DNA from: Alteromonas sp. RKMC-009
GTDB lineage: Bacteria > Pseudomonadota > Gammaproteobacteria > Enterobacterales > Alteromonadaceae
Assembly: GCF_003584565.2 (NCBI RefSeq)
Contig: NZ_CP031010.1
Coordinates: 1,736,001 to 1,800,000, forward strand
Length of the DNA stretch: 64,000 bases
Direction: 5' to 3'
Positions 46,681 to 55,301 of the stretch are shown one piece after another. The notes beneath the pieces were generated by a model. The model had not been told where the DNA came from and searched no databases. It was given only the letters and a program-made list of their open reading frames with translations. Each line of letters starts with the position of its first letter. Within the stretch, counting starts at the first letter, position 1. A program made the translations under genes and the position numbers.

Positions 46681-47382
46681 TTAAAAGCTGAATGTGCGGC
46701 TGACACTGGCAAATAATCTTGCATCCGCCGTGTCGTAACTCAATGTTGTATCCTCCGCTGCAATCTCAATGTCAAAACCATGAAACTGTGTCTGATACGC
46801 CACTTTATAATGCACATAACTGCTGTCGCCGGTATCCCACTGATATTTATCTTCATCCAGTGAATGAGAGTTATCTACCGTCAGCTGTATCGCATGGTTG
46901 TCTGCAATACTGAACGTATGGGCGACTTTCCCGATGACATGATCTGCGCCGGTACCGAAATAATCCCACGAATACCACAGTGTGGTTTCTGTTATACCCA
47001 GACGGTGGGTAAAAATCAGTTTTCCGTACATCTCCGGGTAGTTATATTCGCTGGCTGCAGAGCTGCCATAATAGCTGTAGTAAGCAATACCGAAATCAGC
47101 ATCTGTTGATTCATTCAGTGACTGATAATAACCAGTGTAAAAATCCAGTTCGCGGTTTGCTGCATCGCCGTAATCCACATTGGACGTCCAGCTGCCAGCA
47201 TACCAGCCGTTGTCAGCTGCATAGTCGATACTGCCCTGAAGGGCCGGACTATTCTGCGTCTGACTTACTCCGTTAAACATGTAATCAGAGGCGCCGGTTA
47301 CCGTCGCTGACCAGTCCGCCAGCGCGGCCGGTGCAACGGCAAGTGAGCAAATCGCTACCATTTTTGAATATGTAAACTGCAT
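46681..47382 (-). CDS. TorF-family putative porin
   Basis: A 233-residue outer-membrane protein with a signal peptide (MQFTYSKMVAICSLAVAPAALA) and a beta-barrel pattern of alternating aromatic strands (for example DYMFNGVSQTQNSPALQGSIDY and GWYAGSWTSNVDYG), ending in SRTFSF with the C-terminal phenylalanine used by the assembly machinery. This matches the TorF/Gcw_chp family of small putative porins. It is last in the choline operon, nine bases after the BCCT gene with AAGGAGAA before the start, so it may pass choline or betaine across the outer membrane (inference). Confidence 0.8.
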   Translation of the reverse strand: MQFTYSKMVAICSLAVAPAALADWSATVTGASDYMFNGVSQTQNSPALQGSIDYAADNGWYAGSWTSNVDYGDAANRELDFYTGYYQSLNESTDADFGIAYYSYYGSSAASEYNYPEMYGKLIFTHRLGITETTLWYSWDYFGTGADHVIGKVAHTFSIADNHAIQLTVDNSHSLDEDKYQWDTGDSSYVHYKVAYQTQFHGFDIEIAAEDTTLSYDTADARLFASVSRTFSF

Positions 47383-47391
47383 ATATTCTCC

Positions 47392-48609
47392 TTACTGCAT
47401 GGTTTCGATTTTTTCAAAATCGAGTTCATTTTCTTTCGGTGAGCTGTCTATTTTTCTGACCGGTGTGAATTTCTTGTACAGAATGTAGCCCAGACAGCAA
47501 TAGAACAGGGCAATCACCAGGGCGCCGACCCACTGAATTTTCAGGAAGTCGATTTTGAACAGCATGGTCAGTGCTGCCAGTGCGATGAAGTTCAGGAAAA
47601 AGTATTTCCACTTACCCAGTCGTCCTGACGACAGGTTCAGGTTGTCGGTATACAGACGAATGAGGGAATCCAGCGAGTTGATCACAAACACAATGCCTAC
47701 AAACACCATGGCGATGTTGCGGATCCCGGTGGTATCCAAACCTGCCTCGTGATAGTGATACAGCACACCAAACCACAGTGCGATGGGGATCGAGGGGAAG
47801 ATCAACATCGCTGACAGCACCTGCCAGGTTTTTAAGCCGCCGACGAAGCGGGAAGTAAACTGACCAATCATGATGCTCCAGGCAAACCACCAGAAAAGAT
47901 AAAATGCGTGATAGTTATTCAGCGGGAACAGGAAGTGCTCAATATTGGCGAAATAGCCGCCCAGCAAGGACGTGGCAGCGAAGTATTCCGAAATGTCACT
48001 TTTACCCCACAAGAAAGCACCGCCCCACATGAATGCAATGAGCGAGATAAACAGCCAGGTTGTAGAAACACTTAAAATTCTGACGTATTTAATATCTGTA
48101 CTGCTGTACACCGAAAAAGCGATGGCTGCGAATACGATAAGATAAAACACAGGTACTATGGACTCGCCATCTCCGAGGGACGGTAAATACCATGGCAGGT
48201 TTTTAAGTAGCAGGAACGCTGTAAATGCACAGGTACCGATGATCACCACATTATTGATGAACTTTACCCAGCTGATTTCAAAGAATTTTACTTTAGGCTC
48301 GATGACACAGAAGTAAAAACAGGTAACAAAGTAAAAGGCCCAGATAAAGAAGCCCCAAAACCCGAACTCAATGGCGAGTGGGTTGGTAAAGGCATACTCC
48401 GGGTTTGCCGGGGTATCGGCATAGGTACTGAACTCCGTCAATGGAAACATGATCAGTCCTACATCCAGTCCTGAAGTAAACAGAATGGAAATGAAGGTCA
48501 GTGTTTTCACCGGCGTCACACCGATCATGGTTAAGTTGCCCCATTTCCACAAAATGAAAACAATGGCGATAAGGGTTAGCGCGATACCGGCGCTTAACCA
48601 TAAATTCAT
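47392..48609 (-). CDS. Short BCCT-like transporter of the choline operon
   Basis: A 405-residue polytopic membrane protein with about ten to twelve helices. It follows the BCCT (betaine/carnitine/choline) pattern: TSGLDVGLIMFPLTE recalls the glycine-rich GMGIGL segment, and HAFYLFWWFAWSIMIGQFTSRFVGG matches the tryptophan-rich substrate helix. It is clearly shorter than usual BCCT proteins (about 500 or more), lacking long termini. Its gene lies three bases after betA, so choline uptake is the likely job. Possible osmotic control is not visible in the short tail. Confidence 0.75.
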   Translation of the reverse strand: MNLWLSAGIALTLIAIVFILWKWGNLTMIGVTPVKTLTFISILFTSGLDVGLIMFPLTEFSTYADTPANPEYAFTNPLAIEFGFWGFFIWAFYFVTCFYFCVIEPKVKFFEISWVKFINNVVIIGTCAFTAFLLLKNLPWYLPSLGDGESIVPVFYLIVFAAIAFSVYSSTDIKYVRILSVSTTWLFISLIAFMWGGAFLWGKSDISEYFAATSLLGGYFANIEHFLFPLNNYHAFYLFWWFAWSIMIGQFTSRFVGGLKTWQVLSAMLIFPSIPIALWFGVLYHYHEAGLDTTGIRNIAMVFVGIVFVINSLDSLIRLYTDNLNLSSGRLGKWKYFFLNFIALAALTMLFKIDFLKIQWVGALVIALFYCCLGYILYKKFTPVRKIDSSPKENELDFEKIETMQ

Positions 48610-48612
48610 AGG

Positions 48613-50316
48613 TTACTCCTGATTGTTCACCGGCGATTCAACGCCCATTACACCCATATCTCTGCTGCGTTGACGTTGCTTCCACTTAAGATCGCCCAGC
48701 ACATCACGGTTCTCTGAAGCCAATGGTTCATTACCCAGGATCAGATCGGCAGCCCGCTCAGCCACCATGATGGTCGGAGCATTCAGGTTGCCGTTAGGAA
48801 TGGTGGGGAAGATGGACGAGTCAACCACGTGCAGATTAGCGATACCGTGTACCCGGGTTTGTGAGTCGACGACGGCCATATTATCTTCACCCATTTTGCA
48901 TGAGCAGGAGGGGTGGTAGGCACTTTCCACCGCCCGGCGGACAAATGCGTCGATTTCCTCATCAGTCTGTACCTGCTTGCCGGGCTGGATTTCTTCGCCG
49001 CGGTACTTATCAAAGGCAGGCTGATTGATGATTTCACGGGTCAGCCTGACGCAGGCACGGAAGCCTTCTATGTCATCCTGATGTTGCAGATAGTTGAACT
49101 GTATTGCCGGAGCCTGTGAAGGATCTGCTGACTTTACATGCACGAACCCACGGCTCTTTGGTTTGTTGTGGCCAATGTGCACCTGGAAGCCGTCACCTTT
49201 TACTGCACTTTTCCCATCGTAACGCATAGCGGCGGGTAAAAAGTGATATTGCAGATCAGGCCATTCCACACCTTCTTTCGAGCGGATAAAGCCGCAGGAC
49301 TCAAAGTGATTGGTGGCACCGAGGCCATCTTTAAACAGCAGCCAGCGGGCTCCGATCAGGCCTTTTGAAAACCAGTCCAGTTTGCTGTTCAGTGTGACTG
49401 GTTCTTTGCAGTAGAACTGGAAATAAAACTCCAGATGGTCCTGCAAGTTTTCTCCCACACCGGGTAAGTGATGCTGACAATCAATACCGGCTTTTTCGAG
49501 TACTTCGCGGTTACCGATACCGGATAGTTGCAACAAATGAGGAGATCCGATTGAACCGGCACTGAGAATAACAGCCTTGCTTGCAAACGCTTTTTCAGTG
49601 CCGTCTTTGCCGGTGAACTGAATACCTTTTGCGACCTTGTCTTCAAGCAGGACTTTTTCAACAGTCGCGCGGGTCACAACAGTCAGGTTGTCGCGGTGCT
49701 TAACCGGATGCAGATAAGCCCTTGCAGCAGAGCAGCGCTTTCCGCCTTTCACGGTCATGTGCATCGGGCCAAAACCTTCCTGCTGCGCGCCGTTGTAATC
49801 GAGCGTTTCTGCATAACCCGCCTGTTTGCCCGCTTCAATGAAAGCGGTATAAAGGGGATTCTGCATCTGGTTGCCGTTATTTGTTCCCAGCGGGCCGTCT
49901 TCTCCGCGGTAGGCGTTGGCACCTTCGTACCAGTCTTCTGCACGTTTAAAATAAGGCAGACAATGTTGATAATCCCATTGCTCAGCACCGTGCTCTGCCC
50001 ATTCGTCAAAGTCACGGGCATGGCCCCTTACGTACACCATACCGTTTATTGATGATGAGCCGCCCAGGACCTTTCCTCTCGGGCAGTGCATTTCACGGTC
50101 ATCAAGATAAGGCTCCGGTTCCGTGTGAAACTGCCAGGCGTATTTGTCGGTATTCATCGGAATCGACAGGGCAGTGGGCATCTGAATGAAAATGCTTTTG
50201 TCACTGCCGCCGGTTTCTACCAGTAAAACCTTATGCTGCTTATTGGCAGACAAACGGTTTGCCAGCACACAGCCTGCAGAGCCCGCACCGATGATAATGT
50301 AGTCATACTGTTTCAT
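48613..50316 (-). CDS. betA: Choline dehydrogenase BetA
   Basis: A 567-residue FAD-dependent GMC oxidoreductase that oxidises choline to betaine aldehyde at the membrane. Seen: N-terminal FAD loop [17 protein letters not shown], the GMC signatures [28 protein letters not shown] and [15 protein letters not shown], and the C-terminal catalytic histidine region [12 protein letters not shown] with the second signature [31 protein letters not shown] style. Length is near E. coli BetA (556). It follows betB by nine bases. Confidence 0.95.
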   Translation of the reverse strand: MKQYDYIIIGAGSAGCVLANRLSANKQHKVLLVETGGSDKSIFIQMPTALSIPMNTDKYAWQFHTEPEPYLDDREMHCPRGKVLGGSSSINGMVYVRGHARDFDEWAEHGAEQWDYQHCLPYFKRAEDWYEGANAYRGEDGPLGTNNGNQMQNPLYTAFIEAGKQAGYAETLDYNGAQQEGFGPMHMTVKGGKRCSAARAYLHPVKHRDNLTVVTRATVEKVLLEDKVAKGIQFTGKDGTEKAFASKAVILSAGSIGSPHLLQLSGIGNREVLEKAGIDCQHHLPGVGENLQDHLEFYFQFYCKEPVTLNSKLDWFSKGLIGARWLLFKDGLGATNHFESCGFIRSKEGVEWPDLQYHFLPAAMRYDGKSAVKGDGFQVHIGHNKPKSRGFVHVKSADPSQAPAIQFNYLQHQDDIEGFRACVRLTREIINQPAFDKYRGEEIQPGKQVQTDEEIDAFVRRAVESAYHPSCSCKMGEDNMAVVDSQTRVHGIANLHVVDSSIFPTIPNGNLNAPTIMVAERAADLILGNEPLASENRDVLGDLKWKQRQRSRDMGVMGVESPVNNQE

Positions 50317-50325
50317 CGTGACTCC

Positions 50326-51788
50326 TTAAAACGGTGCTTCAAGTGGTGTCATGCCCATGTATACCGATTTTGTCTGGGTATACTGATCAAGGGTTTCGAT
50401 ACCGTTCTCACGGCCGATGCCGGATAGCTTGTAGCCGCCCACAGGCATTTCAGCAGGAGAAGCGCCGTAGTTATTGACCCAGCAAATTCCGGCTTTCAGC
50501 TGGTGGATGACACGGTGAGCCCGCTGAACATCTTTGGTCATGATGCCTGCTGCCAGGCCCAGAGGGGTGTTATTAGCACGGCTTATCACTTCTTCTTCAT
50601 CTTTAAAAGTCAGAATACTCATGACAGGGCCGAAGATTTCTTCCCTGCAGATAGTCATGTCGTCCGAACAGTCTGTGAAAATGGTTGGTGCCACGAAATA
50701 GCCGTTGGGAGCATCGTCCGGTTGCAACGTCGTGCCACCGGTGAGTAATGTTGCGCCTTCAGCTTTGCCTTTTTCGATGTATCCCATCACAAGATCCTGA
50801 TGTTTTTTCGAAATCAGGGCACCGAAATTGACGTCCGGGTTCATCGGATCGCCGGCTTTGATATTGTTTTCCGTGCGGGTTTTCAGTTCACTGACAAAAG
50901 CGTCATAAACACTTTCATGAACAAATACCCGTGTGCAGTTCGTGCATACTTCGCCCTGGGTGTAGAAATTCCCAAGCATGGCTGCACTCACAGCCTGAGA
51001 AATATCGGCATCGTCAAAAACGATAAGGGGGATTTGCCACCTAACTCCATGGTGACGTCTTTTAAATTGGCGGCAGCGGCTTCCATTACTTTACGGCCTG
51101 TGCCTACTTCGCCGGTAAACGACACTTTTTCAATGTCCGGGTGAGTGGTCAGCCAGTTACCTGTGTCGCCGTCACCATGAACCACATTAAACACACCGGC
51201 CGGCACGCCGGCTTCAATGTAGACTTTAGCCAGCTCAACCGCTCCCCGGGGCGTTTCTTCTGATGGCTTGAACAGCATGGCATTTCCGGCGGCCAGTGCC
51301 GGAGCCGATTTCCAGCAGGCGATCTGGATAGGATAATTCCATGCACCAATCCCAGCACAAATGCCCAGAGGCTCTTTACGGGTGTAGTAGAAATCCCCGC
51401 CCAGATCCTGTTGCTGACCAACCTGAACAGGGGCCAGATTGGCGAAGTATTCGATAGCATCAGCACCGGTGACCACATCCACGCAATCTGCTTCCTGAAT
51501 GGGTTTTCCGGTATCCAGTACTTCATAACGGGCCAGTTCGTCGTTGCGCTCACGCAGAATAGCGACGGCTTTAAGCAGTATTCGCGAACGTGCCATTGCA
51601 GTCATAGAGGACCACTGCTTAAAACCTTCTCTGGCACTCTCTATTGCTGCCTGACGCACTGAGTCATCAGCAACTTCAACATCGTAAATGACTTCTCCGG
51701 TGGCCGGGTTAGTAACAGAGAAGGTTTCCCCGGACTGGTTACTGACAGGTTTGCCGTGGATAAAATTCAGAAGTCTTTTTTCAGACAT
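50326..51788 (-). pseudogene. betB: Betaine aldehyde dehydrogenase betB, interrupted by a one-base frameshift
   Basis: Intact BetB oxidises betaine aldehyde to glycine betaine with NAD. Here the frame breaks: the first part (266 codons, 51788-50988) reads normally to ELGGKSPL and then goes out of frame, and the second part (50991-50326) reads [12 protein letters not shown] with the catalytic cysteine to the end. Adding one C to the CCCCC run (GGGGG at 51027-51031 on the plus strand) restores a continuous protein of 487 residues, the usual BetB length (490 in E. coli). All other parts look conserved, so the break is recent, a sequencing error in the homopolymer, or a phase-variable tract. Confidence 0.85.
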
Positions 51789-51923
51789 TAGATACCTCAG
51801 TAAAAATTAAAAATGACCATGACACCGGCCAAAATACGGGTAGCAAAATACCCCCGCAGTGCAGGTATCATTCAATTCGAAATCGCGTTATATACTTTCT
51901 GAGAGGGTGTTTTGGCTCACTTT

Positions 51924-51939
51924 CGTTTGAAGTCAAACG
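51924..51939. promoter_or_regulatory. Palindromic operator candidate of the choline operon
   Basis: CGTTTGA-AG-TCAAACG has perfect seven-base arms about 135 bases upstream of betB. A TetR-type regulator such as BetI would suit a short palindrome like this, but the sequence does not clearly match the E. coli BetI site. Confidence 0.5.
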
Positions 51940-52073
51940 GGTGTGATGACGCTTAATTATTATTTAGTGAATTTGAAAGCTTTCTGTATCAAATAGATAG
52001 CATGCTGAACTTCAGCAGAAAAAAACGCAGTAAAAATCGCGGCGCATGGTCGCAGAAATGAGAGGAAAAGGCA

Positions 52074-52099
52074 AATCAGCCCCTGCACGGGGCTGATTT
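52074..52099 (-). terminator. Terminator of pheA
   Basis: Stem AATCAGCCCC / GGGGCTGATT with loop TGCACG, 13 bases after the pheA stop. On the minus strand it is followed by a moderately T-rich stretch. Confidence 0.75.
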
Positions 52100-52111
52100 A
52101 AAGGCTGGCGA

Positions 52112-53299
52112 TTACTCGCTGTCGATGAGCGCGCTGGCGGCGGCTACTTTTGTCGGACTGACTTCTTCAGTGGGGTAACAACCCAGCACCTTCAGGTAGC
52201 GGGTCATCTTTTTCAGGCTCTCAATGGCATTTTGTACCGGCCCGTCTTCCAGATTTCCTTCGAAGTCGATGTAAAACATTTCTTCCCAGGGATTACCCGT
52301 GATCGGCCGTGATTCCAGTTTGGTCATATTAAGCTGGTTGTCTTTGAGCACCGTCAGAGCTTCAACGAGAGCCCCCGGCTTCTGTACAGTAGACATAATA
52401 ATCGTGGTCTTAGCCGGAACCTGTAGCGGTACTTTTACCGGATCTCTGGATACAACAAAGAAGCGGCTGTGGTTCTCTTTCTGATTTGCCAGATTAGACT
52501 TAATAGCCATTAATCCGTAAAGGTTTCCGCCGGCTTCACTGCCGATAGCGGCCACATCGTCACGTTGTAACTCACTGACAGTCAGCATCGCTGAAGAGGT
52601 GGCATCCATGGTTTTCACTTCGACATTGCCCAGTTCCGCGAGGAAATGGCTGCACTGAGTAAATACCTGAGGGTGGGCATACAAGGTTTTAATTTTGCTG
52701 AGACTGGTGTCTTTAGCTACCAGTAAGCTGTGGCGGACAGGGTGGGTAAGTTCACCAATGATACTCAGGTGAGTGTGTTGCAGCTGGTCATAAACTTCAT
52801 TGATGCTGCCTGAGCTGGTGTTTTCAATGGGCAGTACGGCGTAATCAGCTTCATTACTTTCTACTTTCTGAACAATTTCAGCAAAGCTCTGGCAGCCCAT
52901 TTCCATCAGTTCACCGGGCCGGCGGGAGAAATATTTTTGTGTTGCCAGATAGCTGTAAGACCCTTTATCACCCAGAAAAGCGACACGGTTAAGCGGCAGG
53001 CTGCTGCCGGGATTTGCCCGCTCGGCCAGCATGGCTTGCTGATTCAGTACACTGTCTTCAATGATAACGTGAAAAATTTGGGTGACGTAGTGGGGATCCA
53101 GGCCAGCATTCCGGCCTTCTTTGATTAAACGGATAAGCAGTTGTTCTTCCCGTTTAACGTCTCTCACCGGAATGTGGTGGCGGATTTTTGTTTCTGCTAC
53201 TTCATTGGTCAGCTGACGCCGCTCGGCCAGCAGGGTTAACAACTGGCTGTCCAGTTCGGTAATGCGTTTTCGTATTGCGTCTAAAGCGGGTTCTGACAT
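52112..53299 (-). CDS. pheA: Bifunctional chorismate mutase / prephenate dehydratase (P-protein)
   Basis: Makes phenylpyruvate from chorismate for phenylalanine synthesis. Residues 5-90 are an AroQ mutase (DAIRKRITELDSQLLTLLAERRQL), about 105-285 the dehydratase (VAFLGDKGSYSYLATQKYF, LPIENTSSGSINEVYD) and about 300-380 the ACT regulatory domain with the phenylalanine-binding GALVEALTVL and ESRPI motifs. I start at the ATG at 53299 (395 residues); the ORF extends to 53365 but those codons form the attenuator hairpin. Expression is controlled by the leader described separately. Confidence 0.96.
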   Translation of the reverse strand: MSEPALDAIRKRITELDSQLLTLLAERRQLTNEVAETKIRHHIPVRDVKREEQLLIRLIKEGRNAGLDPHYVTQIFHVIIEDSVLNQQAMLAERANPGSSLPLNRVAFLGDKGSYSYLATQKYFSRRPGELMEMGCQSFAEIVQKVESNEADYAVLPIENTSSGSINEVYDQLQHTHLSIIGELTHPVRHSLLVAKDTSLSKIKTLYAHPQVFTQCSHFLAELGNVEVKTMDATSSAMLTVSELQRDDVAAIGSEAGGNLYGLMAIKSNLANQKENHSRFFVVSRDPVKVPLQVPAKTTIIMSTVQKPGALVEALTVLKDNQLNMTKLESRPITGNPWEEMFYIDFEGNLEDGPVQNAIESLKKMTRYLKVLGCYPTEEVSPTKVAAASALIDSE

Positions 53300-53322
53300 A
53301 GTTCTACACTCGTATTCGTGGC

Positions 53323-53371
53323 AAAAAAAAACCTCCCGTGCGGGAGGTTTATACACACAGCGCATCCTCCC
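53323..53371 (-). promoter_or_regulatory. pheA attenuator: terminator and antiterminator
   Basis: Read on the minus strand: GGGAGG right after the leader stop (53371-53366), then CCTCCC, then GGGAGG and a long T run (to 53323). CCTCCC can pair with the first GGGAGG (antiterminator) or with the second (terminator hairpin AACCTCCC-GCAC-GGGAGGTT). An upstream segment CGCATTC inside the leader peptide gene (53405-53399) can pair with GGATGCG (53367-53361), sequestering the antiterminator strand when the ribosome does not stall. This is the classic amino acid attenuation logic. Confidence 0.85.
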
Positions 53372-53431
53372 TCAAATGAAGGTGATAAAACCAAAAAAGA
53401 ATGCGTTAGTGTGCTTTATATTCGTTTTCAT
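53372..53431 (-). CDS. pheL: Phenylalanine leader peptide PheL
   Basis: A 19-residue peptide, MKTNIKHTNAFFFGFITFI, with five phenylalanines including three in a row. Its stop codon is followed immediately by the GGGAGG antiterminator strand and, 22 bases later, the terminator hairpin of pheA. Ribosomes should stall at the Phe codons when charged tRNA-Phe is scarce, letting pheA be transcribed. It resembles E. coli PheL (15 residues, seven Phe) in logic, not in sequence. A candidate promoter upstream on the minus strand has TTGACA at 53467-53462 and a weak TAAAGT 17 bases on. Confidence 0.82.
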   Translation of the reverse strand: MKTNIKHTNAFFFGFITFI

Positions 53432-53555
53432 ATGCCCGACTTTATGACGATGACCGGTGAGTGTCAATAGTTTTATACAGTTTTGCACCGGTCGTTATCA
53501 CCGTTCATCTTCAATATTAGGGCCGGTTGTGCTAGCAGGACCGGGGCATTACCGG

Positions 53556-54356
53556 TTACTCGCCTAAAAGTGCCGCCAGCATAGCCCGCACTTCGGTGGG
53601 TTCGAAGGGTTTATCACACAGGGCATTAACCCCGGTTTGCTGAATGTTAGCCATGTGCATACTATCCTGAGACTCAGATGTCACCATGATAATCGGGATG
53701 TGCGCAGTCTCCGGGTTAAAGCGGATAAATTCAGATAATTCACGGCCGTCCATTTCCGGCATGTTGTAGTCTGTCACTACCAGATCAAATTCGGCATCTT
53801 TGATATGCGTCAGGGCCATGGCACCGTTTTCTGCTTCAGTGATCTTCTTCAGACCCATTCCTTCCAGCACCCGGCGAATATGATTGCGGGCCAGACGGCT
53901 GTCATCAACCAACAGTACACGGACTTCATGCACGTCGAACAATTCCAGTTCAAGCTCATCGTGGTTAATCAAATCTAAACTTGCGTTCAGGGCACGGGAC
54001 AAGTGAATCGGTTCGAAAGGCTTGGGCAAAATCGCGGCCACCCCTGCCTGTTTAAATTCTTCCAGTTTCACAGTACGGCTTTCGCTGGACACCAGCATGA
54101 AAGGAATGGATGCATATTCCTGATGACTTTTAATGAATTTTAGTAACTCAATGGCGGTGCCGTCTTCAAAATACATGGCACTGACAACCAAATCTGCACT
54201 GTGAGATTCGATAGCCTCGCGGGCTTCTTTAATTGAGCTGACAGCGTCAATTTCTCTGACGTTTTCCTTGAGTAACAGGTTTGTAATTATTTTTCGTTGT
54301 GTATCTGAAGGTTCGACCAGCACTATGTGCAAGTCAGAGATTGAAAGCTTTTCCAT
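53556..54356 (-). CDS. Dual-receiver response regulator, first receiver degenerate
   Basis: A 266-residue protein of two receiver domains and nothing else. The N-terminal one (about 10-125) lacks the acidic pair and the phospho-acceptor (VLVEPSDTQ, DLVVSAMYFED) but keeps the PKPFEP lysine, so it is a pseudo-receiver. The second (about 145-265) is complete: VDDSRLARN, VTDYNMPEMDG, CDKPFEP. It has no output domain and probably acts through protein contacts, as CheY-like or phosphorelay proteins do. Single gene; partner not evident. Confidence 0.85.
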   Translation of the reverse strand: MEKLSISDLHIVLVEPSDTQRKIITNLLLKENVREIDAVSSIKEAREAIESHSADLVVSAMYFEDGTAIELLKFIKSHQEYASIPFMLVSSESRTVKLEEFKQAGVAAILPKPFEPIHLSRALNASLDLINHDELELELFDVHEVRVLLVDDSRLARNHIRRVLEGMGLKKITEAENGAMALTHIKDAEFDLVVTDYNMPEMDGRELSEFIRFNPETAHIPIIMVTSESQDSMHMANIQQTGVNALCDKPFEPTEVRAMLAALLGE

Positions 54357-54412
54357 TTTTTCTCACCTGACGTCACTATATTGAATGAGACTAATTGTAG
54401 TAAGGATTCGGT

Positions 54413-54736
54413 TTATCCACCGGCCAGTTTAACGGTAAATTGTTTGTCCTGAAGTAAAGTCCGCAGTTTTTCGCGGTCATCAGTTTGAACTTCTATCAGG
54501 CCTTCCTTTACTGCGCCACCGCAGCCACATTTCTTCTTCAGCTCGGTACACAAGGCCTTCAGGGCTTTTGCATCCAGGTCCAGACCGTGGATAACGGACA
54601 CACCTTTACCTTTGCGTCCTTTTGTTTCACGGTGAATTCTGACCACACCATCTTTGGAAGATGAGCGGGTCATTTGTGGTTTCGATTCCTGAATACGTCC
54701 ACCGTCGGTACTGTATACTAATTTTGAGTCTTGCAT
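54413..54736 (-). CDS. yciH: SUI1/eIF1-family translation factor YciH
   Basis: A 107-residue homologue of eukaryotic initiation factor eIF1. It has the family core VVRIHRETKGRKGKGVSVIHGLDL, then KKCGCGGAVKEGLIEVQTD, the glycine-rich region that contacts the ribosome in eIF1, and ends with KLRTLLQDKQFTVKLAGG. In E. coli YciH can influence initiation fidelity and stress translation (known with limited detail). It is divergent from the STAS gene. Confidence 0.93.
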   Translation of the reverse strand: MQDSKLVYSTDGGRIQESKPQMTRSSSKDGVVRIHRETKGRKGKGVSVIHGLDLDAKALKALCTELKKKCGCGGAVKEGLIEVQTDDREKLRTLLQDKQFTVKLAGG

Positions 54737-54974
54737 ATGTATGTCTCTGATTACGTTTGTATGGCACCGTACGGGTGATATAGTCTTTAGTCTAATATCA
54801 GTGCGCTTTTCGCTATTTCCGCATGCATCTCAGTACGTTAGTGTGCCTGCTAAGGTAATGATAAGAAATATTACAGGGAAATCCCAATGGATTCCGGCTT
54901 TTTCCGTTGTTTATGTTTTATAAACGGTTAATAACGGACTACGCTTAAACAAGATTTAATCAAAGGAAGAATGA

Positions 54975-55280
54975 ATGACAATTGCAGCTGGTTTATCTGA
55001 TGATGGCGTCACCTGGGTAATCGAACTGGACGATAAATTTGATTTCGGCAAGGTGCAGGAATTCAGAGATGCGTACATGTCGCTACCTCAAACTGTTGAA
55101 ACCGTAGAAGTCGATTTGGGCAAAACGGAATACATGGACAGCTCGGCTCTTGGCATGTTGCTCAACATGCAGAAAACACTGGCAGACAAATCGCTGAAAT
55201 ACAAAATTACCCATTGTCGTCCTCAGGTCGGGCGCATCCTAACTATCTCCCGGTTCGACAAGAAATTTGCCATTTCCTGA
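54975..55280 (+). CDS. STAS-domain anti-sigma factor antagonist
   Basis: A 101-residue single STAS domain. The phosphorylatable serine is visible in YMDSSALGMLLNM (Ser56 or Ser57). Such proteins bind a serine kinase/anti-sigma partner in the unphosphorylated state. The next gene, 21 bases on, encodes a receiver-phosphatase-kinase fusion that should both phosphorylate and dephosphorylate it. The pair resembles HsbA/HsbR of Pseudomonas or CrsA/CrsR of Shewanella, which control FlgM or RpoS; the target here is inferred only. Start: ATG after AAGGAAG. Confidence 0.9.
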   Translation: MTIAAGLSDDGVTWVIELDDKFDFGKVQEFRDAYMSLPQTVETVEVDLGKTEYMDSSALGMLLNMQKTLADKSLKYKITHCRPQVGRILTISRFDKKFAIS

Positions 55281-55301
55281 TAAGCAGAAAGGCTCAAAGC
55301 C

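Larger units (their letters stand above)
51789..52111. other. Intergenic region upstream of the betB operon
   Basis: About 320 bases between the pheA stop and the betB start, both on the minus strand. It contains a 16-base palindrome at 51924-51939 and the pheA terminator at 52074-52099. No gene is supported. No betI repressor gene lies in the window. Confidence 0.65.

Noticed and set aside
50326..50991. Separate aldehyde dehydrogenase gene of 221 residues
   Set aside because: It is the C-terminal half of betB; the start is an internal methionine and the frames join with one added base.
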